Shown here one piece after another: positions 25,554 to 35,005 of a DNA stretch of 64,000 nt (position 1 is the stretch's first letter; each line of letters begins with the position of its first letter). The notes under the pieces are model-generated. The model worked only from the letters and a program-made list of their open reading frames with translations. It did no database searches and was not told the origin of the DNA. Source of the DNA: Prosthecobacter sp. (GTDB lineage: Bacteria; Verrucomicrobiota; Verrucomicrobiia; Verrucomicrobiales; Verrucomicrobiaceae); the NCBI RefSeq assembly GCF_034366625.1, contig NZ_JAXMIH010000008.1:372001-436000 (forward strand). The letters are read 5' to 3'. The position numbers were made by a program, and so were the translations under genes.

Positions 25554-26525
25554 TTAAGATGCAGTATCAATTTGAAACCCGCCCGGCTCTAGCTTCATCG
25601 GCGGGCAGTGGATGCCTCTTGCTTTGCAGATATGTTCGATCAGTCGTTGGTTTCGAGGCTCGATCTTGGCTCCTAACAGCACACGAGCTGGTTTTGGCAT
25701 TTGGATCGGGTGTGCGCTACCCTCAAATTTTCCTGAAAAGGCTGTATTCCAGGTGATCAACCTCCACTCACGCTCATATCTCCAGTAAATTGCCTTCATG
25801 CAGGCCGCTGCAACTCTCCAAAACAGATTGGCCTTGGTGCGGTTCAGGAAAACCCCGTCGGTGTCAGGCAGTCCATCCCGGTAGTCCACCGGAAAGAAGG
25901 CGGTACGCTGATCGGCTGAAAATGCCTCGATGTCATACTCGATGACGAATCCGCGATGATAGTCGGCATAGTGGCTCCACATGAGGATGGATGTCGCGTC
26001 CTCACTGAAGCAACATATTCGTACACTATCCCTCATCTCGTCGCGCATGGCTTCTTGCTGCCGCCTCCATACTTCCTCTACTATCTGATCTTTGTTTGTC
26101 TGATGAAGGGGGCTTTGCGCCAAAAGCGCACGCATGAGAGCATCAAGGGGTTTCGGACTCGAAAGAATTTCTTGCTTGGTTTTGGAGTCGAACTCCGCAT
26201 CAAGATTCTGTTTCTGCCAAATTACCTCTATGGCATCAGGTGTCATGATGCTTGCTTCCAAACGCTCGAAATTGATCGCGAAACCGCTGTCATACGGATC
26301 ATTAAAGGTCAGCGGAGAAGCCATCCACTCCTCACCTGCCAACAAGCTGGCAACATGATTCACGTTGGATGCTGATCGGTAGCGATAAAGAAACTTGGGA
26401 AGATACCGGTCAATTTCCGACTGAATTTCCTCCAGATGATCTGTGAATACGTAGTTTCCATCAAGGCGGTCAATGACAGCACGTTTCCATGCTGAGCTGT
26501 TCTCAAAAGACGGGTTCTTTTTCAT
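25554..26525 (-). CDS. DUF2971 protein
   Basis: 323 residues. Matches the DUF2971 layout: N-terminal LPKFLYRYRSASNVNHVASLL and WMASPLTFNDPYDSGF, central ICCFSEDATSILMWSHYAD followed by HRGFVIEYD, and C-terminal YEREWRLI. Function unknown; genes of this family are often found in variable genome regions. Codon usage is less GC-rich than its neighbours, suggesting acquisition. A second, diverged member is at 35006-35893. Confidence 0.85.
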   Translation of the reverse strand: MKKNPSFENSSAWKRAVIDRLDGNYVFTDHLEEIQSEIDRYLPKFLYRYRSASNVNHVASLLAGEEWMASPLTFNDPYDSGFAINFERLEASIMTPDAIEVIWQKQNLDAEFDSKTKQEILSSPKPLDALMRALLAQSPLHQTNKDQIVEEVWRRQQEAMRDEMRDSVRICCFSEDATSILMWSHYADYHRGFVIEYDIEAFSADQRTAFFPVDYRDGLPDTDGVFLNRTKANLFWRVAAACMKAIYWRYEREWRLITWNTAFSGKFEGSAHPIQMPKPARVLLGAKIEPRNQRLIEHICKARGIHCPPMKLEPGGFQIDTAS

Positions 26526-26799
26526 GCCTCCACGAAACCACAGGTAAGCGATAAGGAGAAAGGCACTTTATCGTCGCCCCAACTTTTCAATCCGCCTTAC
26601 GCAAGCAGTGGGCTGTAGATCTCTCTGCTTGTGATTGTGGATTGCGGAACACGGACTGGTTAGTCCTTACTCGCTCACGGCAGCCGCAGATGCCTAGCAG
26701 ATAGCGCATGCCAATCTCCTGAGACCGATATTGAGACATTGGCTCCGAAACGAAAAACCTTCCGTTTGACGCCATTCGGTAAACGGATCACCCTTTCCC

Positions 26800-27297
26800 A
26801 TGACGGTTTCTGATTTATCCCCGGATGCTCTGGCACGGCTGGAGGCCAAGTTGGTGGCGGACCTGGAGATGGTCCGCAAGGTGCGGGCGCTGCTGGAGGA
26901 GCATCGGCCCTTGCTGGCGACCACCCCGGCACCGGTGAGCGTGAGTGCGGCTCCCGCGTCGCCGATTCAAAGTCCGGCCCCGGCGGAGAAGCGGAAGTCG
27001 TCCGAGGAGATCTTCCTGGAGTGCCTGGTGCAGATGCCGGAAGGCGGTTTCGCCCCGCAGGACTTCAAGCGTGCCATTTACAAGGTCACACGCAACTTCC
27101 CGGAGACCAGCACGGTGAAGACCTTTCTCAACCGCATGATCCGGCAGGGGAAGGTCATCATTGCCGAAGCGAGGACGGGCCGGAACGGCAGTCTTTACCG
27201 CTGCACCATTCCCCGTCCCGTTCCGGCCGAAACACCGCCTGCTAGCGCTGATTCCCCAGCCGTTTCCGCTGAATTTTCGCCCGCTAAAACGGAATAA
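26800..27297 (+). CDS. Small protein with a possible winged-helix domain
   Basis: 165 residues, not assigned to a family. The N-terminal helix (DALARLEAKLVADLEMVRKV) is followed by a Pro/Ala/Ser linker and a compact domain around residues 68-125 (SSEEIFLECLVQMPEGGFAPQ, TSTVKTFLNRMIRQGKVIIA) whose helix-turn-helix then beta-strand order resembles a winged helix. The Pro/Ala-rich tail merges into the start of the 21-bp repeat tract. The 274 bp before the gene show no other gene. Confidence 0.6.
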   Translation: MTVSDLSPDALARLEAKLVADLEMVRKVRALLEEHRPLLATTPAPVSVSAAPASPIQSPAPAEKRKSSEEIFLECLVQMPEGGFAPQDFKRAIYKVTRNFPETSTVKTFLNRMIRQGKVIIAEARTGRNGSLYRCTIPRPVPAETPPASADSPAVSAEFSPAKTE

Positions 27298-27650
27298 GGG
27301 CACTTTCCGCCCCATTTACCGGCGTTCCAGTCCCTTTTCCGGGTAGGATGAGCCGTTTATCCGGCTGAATCAGCCGATTAGTGGACGGAACAAACCAATT
27401 AACCTGCTGGCTAATCCATTCATCCGCCTGAAGAAACTGTTTAACCTCCGCATGAATCCATTTAACCGGCGCTGTAAACCGATTAGTGCGGTGGGGGAAC
27501 GGTTTATTGCGCTGCATAAACGGCTTCTTCCGCCGGTTAAACGGTTTAATCCGCAGGATAAACGGGCCATTGCTGCCGCTAAATGGACGAATCCTGCCGG
27601 TAAACGGCTCGGTGGTGCCCTCAAACGGCATATTCCAGCGCACCGCCTCG
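27266..27650. repeat. Degenerate 21-bp tandem repeat tract
   Basis: About 16-18 units of 21 bp; the clearest run from 27380 on. Approximate consensus AAACGGTTTAATCCGCCGG plus two variable bases, with a fairly constant GGTTTA/ATCCG core. Because 21 is divisible by three and stops are absent, more than one frame on both strands stays open and would give 7-residue repeats (plus strand NPFIRLK, KLFNLRM, NPFNRRC; minus strand KPFNRRK, KPFMQRN, KPFPHRT). It fills the 401-bp gap between 27298 and 27698 and overlaps the end of the preceding gene. No start codon with a convincing signal marks any frame as the gene. Confidence 0.75.
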
Positions 27651-27698
27651 GAAGGATGAGAGGCCTCGCTCCTTGGAAGCGGCGGCGATCTCCTACCC

Positions 27699-29549
27699 TC
27701 ACGCATGCACCCAGAAGCCCGTGGTGTATTTGGGGGACTTCCACCATGCTGAGGCTTTGGTGACGTAGTTGTGGTTGGTGCTGCCGGCCTGGCTCTCGAG
27801 CGGGACCACGACGTGGCCTGCGGCGTCCCGTTTGGCCTGCTTGCCGGGGATTTCGGGCACGACGGCGGTGATGTGGCCGTGCCCCTGGCTGTTCTTGGCG
27901 ACGATGATGGAGACGCCGCCGGTGTTCGCGCTGCTCTGCAGCTCGTCGAGATCATGCGCGGCAGTCCAGCCGAACTGGCCGCCCCAGTCGCGGAACCACT
28001 GGTAGAGCATGTTGGCGGTGAGTTCATCGACGGTGTCCTCATACTTGATGACGACGGTGTGGCCGAGCGTGAGTTCATGGATGCCCTTCTGCGTCCACCA
28101 CACACGCGGGATGTAGCACTGCGCGAGGCAGGCGTAGTCGTAGGCGTAGATGTTGCAGTAGGTGTTCTTGCTGTCCGGCAGATGACGCACGGATTTTTCG
28201 GGATTGAGCCAGGCGATGACGGCCGCGAGTTCGGCGGCACGTTTGGCCGGGGTGTTGCCGCTGCGCAGAGGTGCGCCGGGTTCGTTGAGCTTCCAGATGC
28301 GGCCCGAGGTCTCGGCGCGTTTCACCGGCCGGTTGTTCGGGTTCGGGAAATGCACTTCGACCACGCCTGCGGCGGTGGCTGGTGGCGGTGGAGGAGGCGC
28401 GGCTGGAGAAACTGGCGCGGGATTCGGCGCCACGACGGAGGCGACGGGACTGAGCAAACCGGCGGCCATGAAACCCGTCCGCGTCTTGCCACCTTCATCC
28501 ACCGACACCTCCCACCAATCCTTCTTGGCAGACTCACGAACAAAACGTACCAGCGTGCCCTGCGCGTAAGCGGCGATCTTGTTCTTGTTGCCCGCTGAGT
28601 CAGGCGATGAACGCAGCCAGAGACCCGAATTTGCCGCGATGCGAAACAGCGCTCCCGCACCGGCTGGCGCGGCGCCCACCGGCGGAGCGACGGGTTTGGC
28701 GGCAGGTACTTCCTCGATCACCGGAATGGCGGGCGGAGCGACGAGATCAAACTTGTCGAGGAAAGACCATTTGCTGCCATGCACCCAGCCTTCTCCCACG
28801 GCGAGCGTGCCTTTGCGGTTCGCGACATCCCATTGCCAGGCGGGAAGGGCCTTCTGCGCCCGCAGAATCGCGAAGATGAACAGACGGATGATCTGCAGCT
28901 CCGCCGAGGCGAGAATTCCCCGCCAGAGAGGCACGTTCTTTTTCGCATCCGCATAACCGCTGGTCTTTTTGGGGCAGGAGTCAACCCACAGCAGCGCCTT
29001 GGCGACGGCGGCGGCGGGACTGGTGCCAATGTAGGCATCGACCACCGCGGCCGTCACGCCTTTGAGGCTGCCGTTCTGTGCGGCGACATCGAAGAACAAC
29101 GCAAACTCCTGGAAGCTGCCGTTGCCCTTCCAATCCTTCACCCAGGTGTCCGTGAGCGCGCCTTCATGGGCCTCCGCATGTTCGCGCTGTTTCACCACCA
29201 TTTTGGCGCTCTTCCAAAACGCGGCGAGCTCGCTCTTGTAAGGCTCGAGAACACGCCCGTGCTTGTCGCTCCACTTCACCACGATGGCCATGCCGTTGGC
29301 AATGCTGGCGTTGATGACCTTGACGTACTCGCCGCCTTTCTTGGGCATCAGCGCCAGCAGTTCGGCGGTGCCATGGGCCTTGATGTAGTTTTTGACCACG
29401 GCCTGCTGATCGCCCGCCTTGATGGTCTTGCCCAACTGCCCGCAGGTGAGGCCCTCGCCATCGAAGTTGCCCGTGATGTTGGCCCAAGGATCAGAACCTT
29501 CGAAGCCACCGGTGATCAGCATCGCTCTTTCCAGGAATTGCGTGTTCAT
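27699..29549 (-). CDS. Modular cell-wall hydrolase: chitosanase/lysozyme-like, SH3b and NlpC/P60- or CHAP-like domains
   Basis: 616 residues. The N-terminal domain begins FLERAMLITGGFEGSDPWAN and continues ITGNFDGEGLTCGQLG, the Glu...Asp pattern of chitosanase-like lysozymes. Residues about 295-365 form an SH3b domain (GLWLRSSPDSAGNKNKIAAY, WWEVSVDEGGKTRTGFM). After a Pro/Ala linker (PVSPAAPPPPPPATAA) the C-terminal domain has NTYCNIYAYDY (Cys) and GHGHITAVVPE (His), which fits an NlpC/P60 or CHAP amidase. No signal peptide is seen, so release by lysis or a dedicated secretion route is possible, as for endolysins or contractile-system effectors. Start ATG 29549 is preferred; upstream ATG 29615 would add 22 residues. 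Confidence 0.6.
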   Translation of the reverse strand: MNTQFLERAMLITGGFEGSDPWANITGNFDGEGLTCGQLGKTIKAGDQQAVVKNYIKAHGTAELLALMPKKGGEYVKVINASIANGMAIVVKWSDKHGRVLEPYKSELAAFWKSAKMVVKQREHAEAHEGALTDTWVKDWKGNGSFQEFALFFDVAAQNGSLKGVTAAVVDAYIGTSPAAAVAKALLWVDSCPKKTSGYADAKKNVPLWRGILASAELQIIRLFIFAILRAQKALPAWQWDVANRKGTLAVGEGWVHGSKWSFLDKFDLVAPPAIPVIEEVPAAKPVAPPVGAAPAGAGALFRIAANSGLWLRSSPDSAGNKNKIAAYAQGTLVRFVRESAKKDWWEVSVDEGGKTRTGFMAAGLLSPVASVVAPNPAPVSPAAPPPPPPATAAGVVEVHFPNPNNRPVKRAETSGRIWKLNEPGAPLRSGNTPAKRAAELAAVIAWLNPEKSVRHLPDSKNTYCNIYAYDYACLAQCYIPRVWWTQKGIHELTLGHTVVIKYEDTVDELTANMLYQWFRDWGGQFGWTAAHDLDELQSSANTGGVSIIVAKNSQGHGHITAVVPEIPGKQAKRDAAGHVVVPLESQAGSTNHNYVTKASAWWKSPKYTTGFWVHA

Positions 29550-29652
29550 GCCGGGATTAACACCAAAAGTGCCGGCATCAGTCGAGTTCAATTTTTCGCA
29601 CCTTGCCGCAGGCATCTCCTGAATCGTTCGGCCTCAATGTCTTGCCAGCCTC

Positions 29653-29687
29653 AAAAAAATACGGGGCGTCCGGCAACGGACGCCCCG
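29653..29687 (-). terminator. Rho-independent terminator of xylA
   Basis: Perfect hairpin (stem GGGGCGTCCG / CGGACGCCCC, loop of four bases) at 29663-29686 followed on the minus strand by seven Ts. It lies 63 bp after the xylA stop codon and separates xylA from the wall hydrolase gene. Confidence 0.93.
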
Positions 29688-29749
29688 CAAATCGCGATTT
29701 GAATTCAACCCAAGCAGCCGGGTTTCCCCGTTGTCGGGCGTGCGGTGGC

Positions 29750-31060
29750 TCAGAGGTACTCGTTCACGAGATTCTCCATCATCTCCTGACGGCCGCTGCC
29801 GAGCAAAGGCTCGCCATTGGCGAGGACGTGGGCTTCGAGTTCGGCGAAACCGACTTCGCCCTTCTCGATCTTCGCACCGATGCCGGTGTCGAAGGTGGCG
29901 TAGCGCTGCTTGATGAAGGTGTTGATGCGACCGTCCTCGATCATCGCGTGGGCGACCTTGAGGCCGCGGGCGAAGGCGTCCATGCCGCCGATGTGGGCGT
30001 GGAAGAGATCGACGGGTTCGAAGGACTCGCGACGGCACTTGGCGTCGAAATTGAGACCGCCGGTGGTGAGGCCTCCCATGCGGAGGACTTCGAGCATGAT
30101 CTCGGTGGTGAGATAGATGTTGGTCGGGAACTGGTCGGTGTCCCAGCCGATGAGCGTGTCGCCGGTGTTCGCATCGACGGAGCCGAGAGCGTTCGCGGCG
30201 ATGGCGACCTGCATCTCATGACGCATGCTGTGGCCGGCAAGGGTGGCGTGATTGGTTTCGAGGTTGAGCTTGAAGTGGTCGAGCAGGTTGTGCTCGCGCA
30301 GGAAGTTCAAGCAGGCGGCTGCGTCGGAGTCGTACTGGTGCGTGGAGGGTTCACGCGGCTTCGGCTCGATGTAGAACTGGCCTTTGAAGCCGATCTTCTG
30401 CTTGTAATCGACGGCCATGTGCAGCAGGCGGGCGAGGTGGTCGATCTCGCGCTTCATGTCGGTGTTCCACAGCGTGGCGTAGCCTTCGCGGCCACCCCAG
30501 AAGGTGTAGCCTTCACCACCGAGGCGATGCGTGACGTCCATGGCCTTCTTCACCTGCGCGGCGGCATAGGCGAAGACGCCGGCGTTCGGACTGGTGGAGG
30601 CACCCTGGCAGTAACGCGCATGTGAGAAGAGACAAGCAGTGCCCCAGAGGAGCTTCTTGCCGGTCTGCTTCTGCGCTTTTTCGAGTTCGTCAGCGACGGC
30701 ATCGAAGGCGGCGTTGCTTTCGGCGAGCGAGCCGAGTTCAGGCGCGACATCGCGATCATGGAAGCAGTAGTAATCGACGCCGAGCTTGTCCATGAACTCG
30801 AAGCAGGCCCACACGCGGCGCTGCGCGTTGGCGACGGAGTTGCTGCCGTCATCCCACGGACGCTGGGCGGTGCCGCCACCGAAGGGATCTGAGAGCGAAT
30901 TGCGCATGGCATGCCAGTAGGCGACGCCGAAGCGCAGGTGGTCGCGCATCTTTTTGCCGCCCACGATTTCGTCGGCGTTGTAGTGCTTGAAGGCGAGCGG
31001 GTTGCGGCTCTTCGGTCCTTCGAACTGGATTTTCTGAATGTCTGGGAAGGCTTCGTTCAT
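29750..31060 (-). CDS. xylA: Xylose isomerase
   Basis: 436 residues, normal for a class II xylose isomerase. Catalytic His is in [12 protein letters not shown]; metal ligands are in [24 protein letters not shown] and [10 protein letters not shown]; the conserved [20 protein letters not shown] block is present. It interconverts D-xylose and D-xylulose in the cytoplasm. The kinase for the next step (xylB) is 15.6 kb away on the opposite strand. An MHS transporter and a ThuA gene lie upstream on the same strand. Confidence 0.96.
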   Translation of the reverse strand: MNEAFPDIQKIQFEGPKSRNPLAFKHYNADEIVGGKKMRDHLRFGVAYWHAMRNSLSDPFGGGTAQRPWDDGSNSVANAQRRVWACFEFMDKLGVDYYCFHDRDVAPELGSLAESNAAFDAVADELEKAQKQTGKKLLWGTACLFSHARYCQGASTSPNAGVFAYAAAQVKKAMDVTHRLGGEGYTFWGGREGYATLWNTDMKREIDHLARLLHMAVDYKQKIGFKGQFYIEPKPREPSTHQYDSDAAACLNFLREHNLLDHFKLNLETNHATLAGHSMRHEMQVAIAANALGSVDANTGDTLIGWDTDQFPTNIYLTTEIMLEVLRMGGLTTGGLNFDAKCRRESFEPVDLFHAHIGGMDAFARGLKVAHAMIEDGRINTFIKQRYATFDTGIGAKIEKGEVGFAELEAHVLANGEPLLGSGRQEMMENLVNEYL

Positions 31061-31185
31061 GGTAGGGCGTGCAAGGGAGGCGGAACAGGGCGGCGTGCAA
31101 CTGGTTCGTCAGGACGCGGGCGGACAGTTTTTGGGCCGAAATGGACGCGGGGAGGCGAAGGCAGGCGATGGGTGATTCGGGTTTG

Positions 31186-31275
31186 CCGCAGAGGGGCAAA
31201 GAGGCAGAGAGCGCAGAGAGCGCAGAGTTTTATCGATTTAATCTCTGCGTCCTCTGCTCCTCCGCCTCTCTGCGG
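31186..31275. repeat. Imperfect palindromic repeat between the MHS transporter and xylA genes
   Basis: Left arm CCGCAGAGGGGCAAAGAGGC, right arm complement CCGCAGAGAGGCGGAGGAGC, separated by an AT-rich centre (TTTTATCGATTTAATC). The purine-rich GCAGAG units are repeated inside each arm. It occupies the middle of the 230-bp gap and could form a long hairpin in the transcript. Confidence 0.75.
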
Positions 31276-31290
31276 TGGATCCGAATGTCC

Positions 31291-32562
31291 TCACAGCGCC
31301 TTCTTGTTCGTCTCCTCCGCCAGCCAGACGGCCACCAACGTGATCACCGCCATGAAAATAAGATACAGCGCCACGGGCCATGGTTTGCCGCCGCTTTGAT
31401 CCAGCAAGGCAGTGGCGATGAGCGGGGCGAGGCCGCCGGCGAGAGGTGAGGCAAGCTGATAACCGAGCGAAGCACCGCTGTAACGCACCCGTGTGCCGAA
31501 CAGCTCCGAGAAGAACGCCGCCTGCGGGCCATACATCGCCGCGTGGCCGATGAGGCCGATGACGACGGCCAGCACAACGAGCACGGTTTGGCGTGATTCG
31601 ATCATCCAGAAGAACGGAAACGTGAACAGCAGCAGAAAGAACGCGCCGCCAAGATAAACCGGCCGCCGTCCGACGCGATCTGACAGCGCCCCGAAGCACG
31701 GGATGACGACCAACTGCACGGCGGAGCCGATGAGCACGGCGTTGAGCAGCGTGACCTTCGGCATGCCGAGCTGCTGCGAGCCGTAGCTGAGCACGAGCAC
31801 GGTGAAGATATAGAAGAAGGCGTTCTCGGCGAAGCGTGCGCCCATGGCGAGCAGCACGTTGCGCGGATGATCGCGCAGCACGGCCAGGATCGGCACCTTC
31901 GGGCCTGCATCTTCGGTTTTGGCCTGCGTGAAGACCGGGCTCTCAATGATCTTCAAACGAATGAACATGCCGACACCGAGCAACAGCACGCCGAGCAAAA
32001 ATGGCACGCGCCAGCCCCAGGAGAGAAAGGCTTTTTCATCCATCGACGAGGCGAGCATGAAGACCGCATTGGCCAGCAGCAGTCCCACCGGCACACCGGC
32101 CTGCACCCAGCTCGCATAAAAGCCGCGGCGACCTTGAGCTCCGTGCTCCACGGCCATCAGCACCGCACCGCCCCACTCGCCGCCGACACCGAAGCCTTGA
32201 ACAAAACGCAGAAGCACGAGCAGGATGGGGGCCCAGACACCGATCTGCGAGTATGTCGGCAGCAGGCCGATCAATACCGTCGCCACGCCCATGAGCATGA
32301 GCGTCGTCACCAGCATGGATTTACGGCCGATCTTGTCGCCAAAATGCCCGAACACGATGCCACCGACCGGCCGCGCGAAGAATCCGACCGCGTATGTCGC
32401 AAAGGCCGCCATCGTGCCGGCGAGCGGGTCGAAGTTCGGGAAGAACAGCTTGTTAAACACCAGCGCCGAGGCCGTGCCGTAGAGGAAAAAATCATACCAC
32501 TCGATGGTGGTGCCGATGAAACTCGCGATGACAACGCGGCGGGTGCTGTTGGCGGTGGACAT
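31291..32562 (-). CDS. MFS transporter, metabolite:H+ symporter (MHS) family
   Basis: 423 residues with about 12 membrane spans. Family signatures are GTTIEWYDFFLYGTASALVF at the first helix, GHFGDKIGRKSML in loop 2-3, RFVQGFGVGGEWGGA in helix 4, and DRVGRRPVYLGG in loop 8-9. MHS proteins import carboxylates, betaine/proline or shikimate with protons; the substrate cannot be told. It begins 6 bp after the ThuA gene ends, so they are one operon, possibly read through the repeat into xylA. Confidence 0.9.
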   Translation of the reverse strand: MSTANSTRRVVIASFIGTTIEWYDFFLYGTASALVFNKLFFPNFDPLAGTMAAFATYAVGFFARPVGGIVFGHFGDKIGRKSMLVTTLMLMGVATVLIGLLPTYSQIGVWAPILLVLLRFVQGFGVGGEWGGAVLMAVEHGAQGRRGFYASWVQAGVPVGLLLANAVFMLASSMDEKAFLSWGWRVPFLLGVLLLGVGMFIRLKIIESPVFTQAKTEDAGPKVPILAVLRDHPRNVLLAMGARFAENAFFYIFTVLVLSYGSQQLGMPKVTLLNAVLIGSAVQLVVIPCFGALSDRVGRRPVYLGGAFFLLLFTFPFFWMIESRQTVLVVLAVVIGLIGHAAMYGPQAAFFSELFGTRVRYSGASLGYQLASPLAGGLAPLIATALLDQSGGKPWPVALYLIFMAVITLVAVWLAEETNKKAL

Positions 32563-32568
32563 GGGAGA

Positions 32569-33492
32569 CTACTTCGTTGCAGCAGCCTGCTTCGCCTTCG
32601 GCGTGAAGATTTTGCGATCCCAGTTCTTCGCGATCTGTTCCGGCGTGGTTTCGGATGAAACACCGCTCGAAGGCACGTCGAGTTTGGCGCTCCAGAGGAT
32701 GCCGTTGAGCAGCAGGCGGCGTTGATTGCCCTCGGCCCAGTTCGCGTGAAGGTCGCAGCCGGTGAAGCCGAAACTGCGGCCACCATCGGGGCGGTCGTAA
32801 CTCCATGCCACAGTCTCGGCACGGCCTGCATTGGCTTTGGCGGCATCGTTTTTGCGGCTGCTGTCGGGCATTGCGCATTGCAGCAGATGTGTGACGCCTT
32901 TTTCAGCGAAGTGGAGATTGTAGAGCCAGCCGTCTTTGAGCAGCGGGAAGGGCTTCACGCCGCTGTTGATGGGATGCGTGGGGATGCTGGTGAAATCGAC
33001 ATCCCAATGGCCACGGCAGCCGATGTCGCTCTGAAACGCGGCACCAAACATGGCCTTGAAGTCGGCGGCACGGTCCGGCTTGCAATCGACACCTTGATGC
33101 AAAAGGACGAAGCCCGTTCCTGCCTTCGCGAGAGATTGCATCTTCGCCCAGCGGGCGGGTTCGAGGAAGGAGTGCTTGTCGCCGCCGTCCATGAACAGCA
33201 GCACGCTGCGCGCGCCATCGAGCACCGCTTCGTTTTTCGGCCAGCCTTCGGCCACCATCACGGGTGCGACACCGGGCACGGCCTTCAGCCATTCCATCAA
33301 GAGCGCACAACCGGCGAAGTATTCATGCTGTCCGGGTTTGTTGCTCGGCGTGCCGGCAATGAGCACGATCTTCGCGGCCTTGGCGTCTGTGGGCGATTGC
33401 TCCAACGGCACCTGCTGTTGCTCTGCGGTGAGTTCGGCATGAAGAGAGGACGCGGCGAGCAGCGGGAGAAGCAGGGAGAGGAAGCGGGACAT
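32569..33492 (-). CDS. Secreted ThuA-domain protein
   Basis: 307 residues with a signal peptide (MSRFLSLLLPLLAASSLHAE). The ThuA-like glutamine-amidotransferase fold shows KIVLIAGTPSNKPGQHEYFA, SVLLFMDGGDKHSF, GFVLLHQGVD (with the conserved His) and HWDVDFTSIPTHPIN. ThuA proteins take part in sugar (trehalose, sucrose) use through 3-keto sugars; secreted versions are common in Verrucomicrobia and Planctomycetes. The start is set at the signal peptide, since the upstream frame has no conserved sequence. Likely an operon with the MHS transporter. Confidence 0.85.
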   Translation of the reverse strand: MSRFLSLLLPLLAASSLHAELTAEQQQVPLEQSPTDAKAAKIVLIAGTPSNKPGQHEYFAGCALLMEWLKAVPGVAPVMVAEGWPKNEAVLDGARSVLLFMDGGDKHSFLEPARWAKMQSLAKAGTGFVLLHQGVDCKPDRAADFKAMFGAAFQSDIGCRGHWDVDFTSIPTHPINSGVKPFPLLKDGWLYNLHFAEKGVTHLLQCAMPDSSRKNDAAKANAGRAETVAWSYDRPDGGRSFGFTGCDLHANWAEGNQRRLLLNGILWSAKLDVPSSGVSSETTPEQIAKNWDRKIFTPKAKQAAATK

Positions 33493-33682
33493 GATTTTCA
33501 GCGTGACGGGTTGGAGAGCGCAACACAAGACGAAAAGCCGCATGGCGCTCTTGCAGGTCAGTCGGAGTCCGTTGGATCATGGATGAACGATATTTCATGT
33601 GAGCTTCCAGAGGGTCACTTGTTTCATCGGTTCAAACCTGCGGCGCATCCAAACCAGCGCGGCGGTGTTTCAACGCCTCACC

Positions 33683-34951
33683 ATGAAGATTCCAGCCCGC
33701 CTCCCCGCCTTCGCCGCGCTGTTCCTCGGCGCGCTTTCGTTGTTCGGCCAGACCACCGACGTCCCCATCGACTGGGACAAGGCCAAACAACTCCACCAGC
33801 GCGACGGTGCCGGTGAAACGCTCACGCCGGACGAAAAGACCTACCTCGACAAAGCGCGTGCGGCGCTCGCCAAAGGTCAGGGGCCTGGTTCCCAGGGCCA
33901 GCCCGCCAGCCCCGGAGCCGATGGCATCGACTGGCCGAAGGCGCAGCAGCTTTTCCAGCGTTCGCAACGTGGCGAGAAGCTCAACGAGGAAGACCAGAAG
34001 TATCTCGACAAAGCCTTGGAAGCCCGCAAACGCGGCGGCAATCGTGGTGGAGGCGGTGGTGGCACCGGGAACCAGCGCAAGGCAGCGGAATCGCTCAAGC
34101 CGCTCAGCGACATGACTGCCGACGACAATTATGAGGGCGAAGACGGCGGCCTCTATGGCAAGGGCAGCAACGAACCGCCGGAAGCGCTCCAGAAAGCCGC
34201 CGCCGATGCGCTAGCACAGATCAAACCGCTCGATGCCGAGGGCAAGCCGTCCGACAGCGGCAAGATCGTGCTCGTTTCCATCAGCATGTCGAACGCCACG
34301 CAGGAGTTCTCGTTCTTCAAGCGCATCGCCGACGAGGACGCACGCAAATCGGGCAAGCTCACCATTGTCGATTGCGCGCAAGGCGGCCAGGCCATGGCGC
34401 AGTGGGTGCCGGAGGAGGCGCGGCCGTGGCAGGAGGCGATGAAGCGCATTCAAAACGCCGAAGTCACGCCGCAGCAGGTGCAGGTGGCCTGGGTGAAGCT
34501 GGCAAACGTCGGCCCCAGCGGTTCCAAGACCGAGCACCTCGCCAAACTCGAAGCCGACACCACCATCGTGCTGCAGAATGCGAAAAAGCGTTTCCCCAAC
34601 CTTCGCATCGCCTACCTCGGCAGCCGCATCTGGGCCGGCAACGCCACCGGCGGCCTCAATCCCGAGCCGTATGCCTATGAAGGCGCCTTCGCCGTGCGCC
34701 ATCTCATTCAGAAGCAGATCAGCGGGGATGAAGCGCTCACCTCCGCCAAATCACCCCTGCTGCTCTGGGGCCCCTACCTCTGGGCCGAGGGCGAGAAAGG
34801 CCGCAAGCTCGATGATTTGAAGTATGTCAAAGACGACTTCTCCGGCGACGGCGTGCATCCCAGCAATAGCGGTCGCGAAAAAGTGGCGAAGCTGCTGCTG
34901 GAGTTCTTCGCCACGAGTCCGCTCGCGAAGGGGTGGTTTATTGGGAAGTAG
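33683..34951 (+). CDS. Secreted SGNH-like hydrolase with two N-terminal helical repeats
   Basis: 422 residues with a signal peptide (MKIPARLPAFAALFLGALSL). Two related segments follow: DWDKAKQLHQRDGAGETLTP with EKTYLDKA, and DWPKAQQLFQRSQRGEKLNE with DQKYLDKA. A Gly-rich linker leads to an SGNH-like domain with SISMSNATQEF (candidate nucleophile Ser), CAQGGQAMAQW and GDGVHPSNSGREK (Asp and His). Carbohydrate esterase activity is likely but the substrate is not known. ATG 33683 is chosen because it starts the signal peptide. Confidence 0.75.
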   Translation: MKIPARLPAFAALFLGALSLFGQTTDVPIDWDKAKQLHQRDGAGETLTPDEKTYLDKARAALAKGQGPGSQGQPASPGADGIDWPKAQQLFQRSQRGEKLNEEDQKYLDKALEARKRGGNRGGGGGGTGNQRKAAESLKPLSDMTADDNYEGEDGGLYGKGSNEPPEALQKAAADALAQIKPLDAEGKPSDSGKIVLVSISMSNATQEFSFFKRIADEDARKSGKLTIVDCAQGGQAMAQWVPEEARPWQEAMKRIQNAEVTPQQVQVAWVKLANVGPSGSKTEHLAKLEADTTIVLQNAKKRFPNLRIAYLGSRIWAGNATGGLNPEPYAYEGAFAVRHLIQKQISGDEALTSAKSPLLLWGPYLWAEGEKGRKLDDLKYVKDDFSGDGVHPSNSGREKVAKLLLEFFATSPLAKGWFIGK

Positions 34952-35005
34952 AGGTTGTAGAATGCAGAGATCCCGCCTTTTTAATGGTGGCCATCTGCAC
35001 AGAGA

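Noticed and set aside
27284..28240. A 318-residue minus-strand protein containing the heptapeptide repeats
   Set aside because: Its N-terminal two thirds overlap the wall hydrolase gene in another frame and have a biased Pro/Ser/Thr/Arg shadow composition; the repeat tract alone keeps the frame open.
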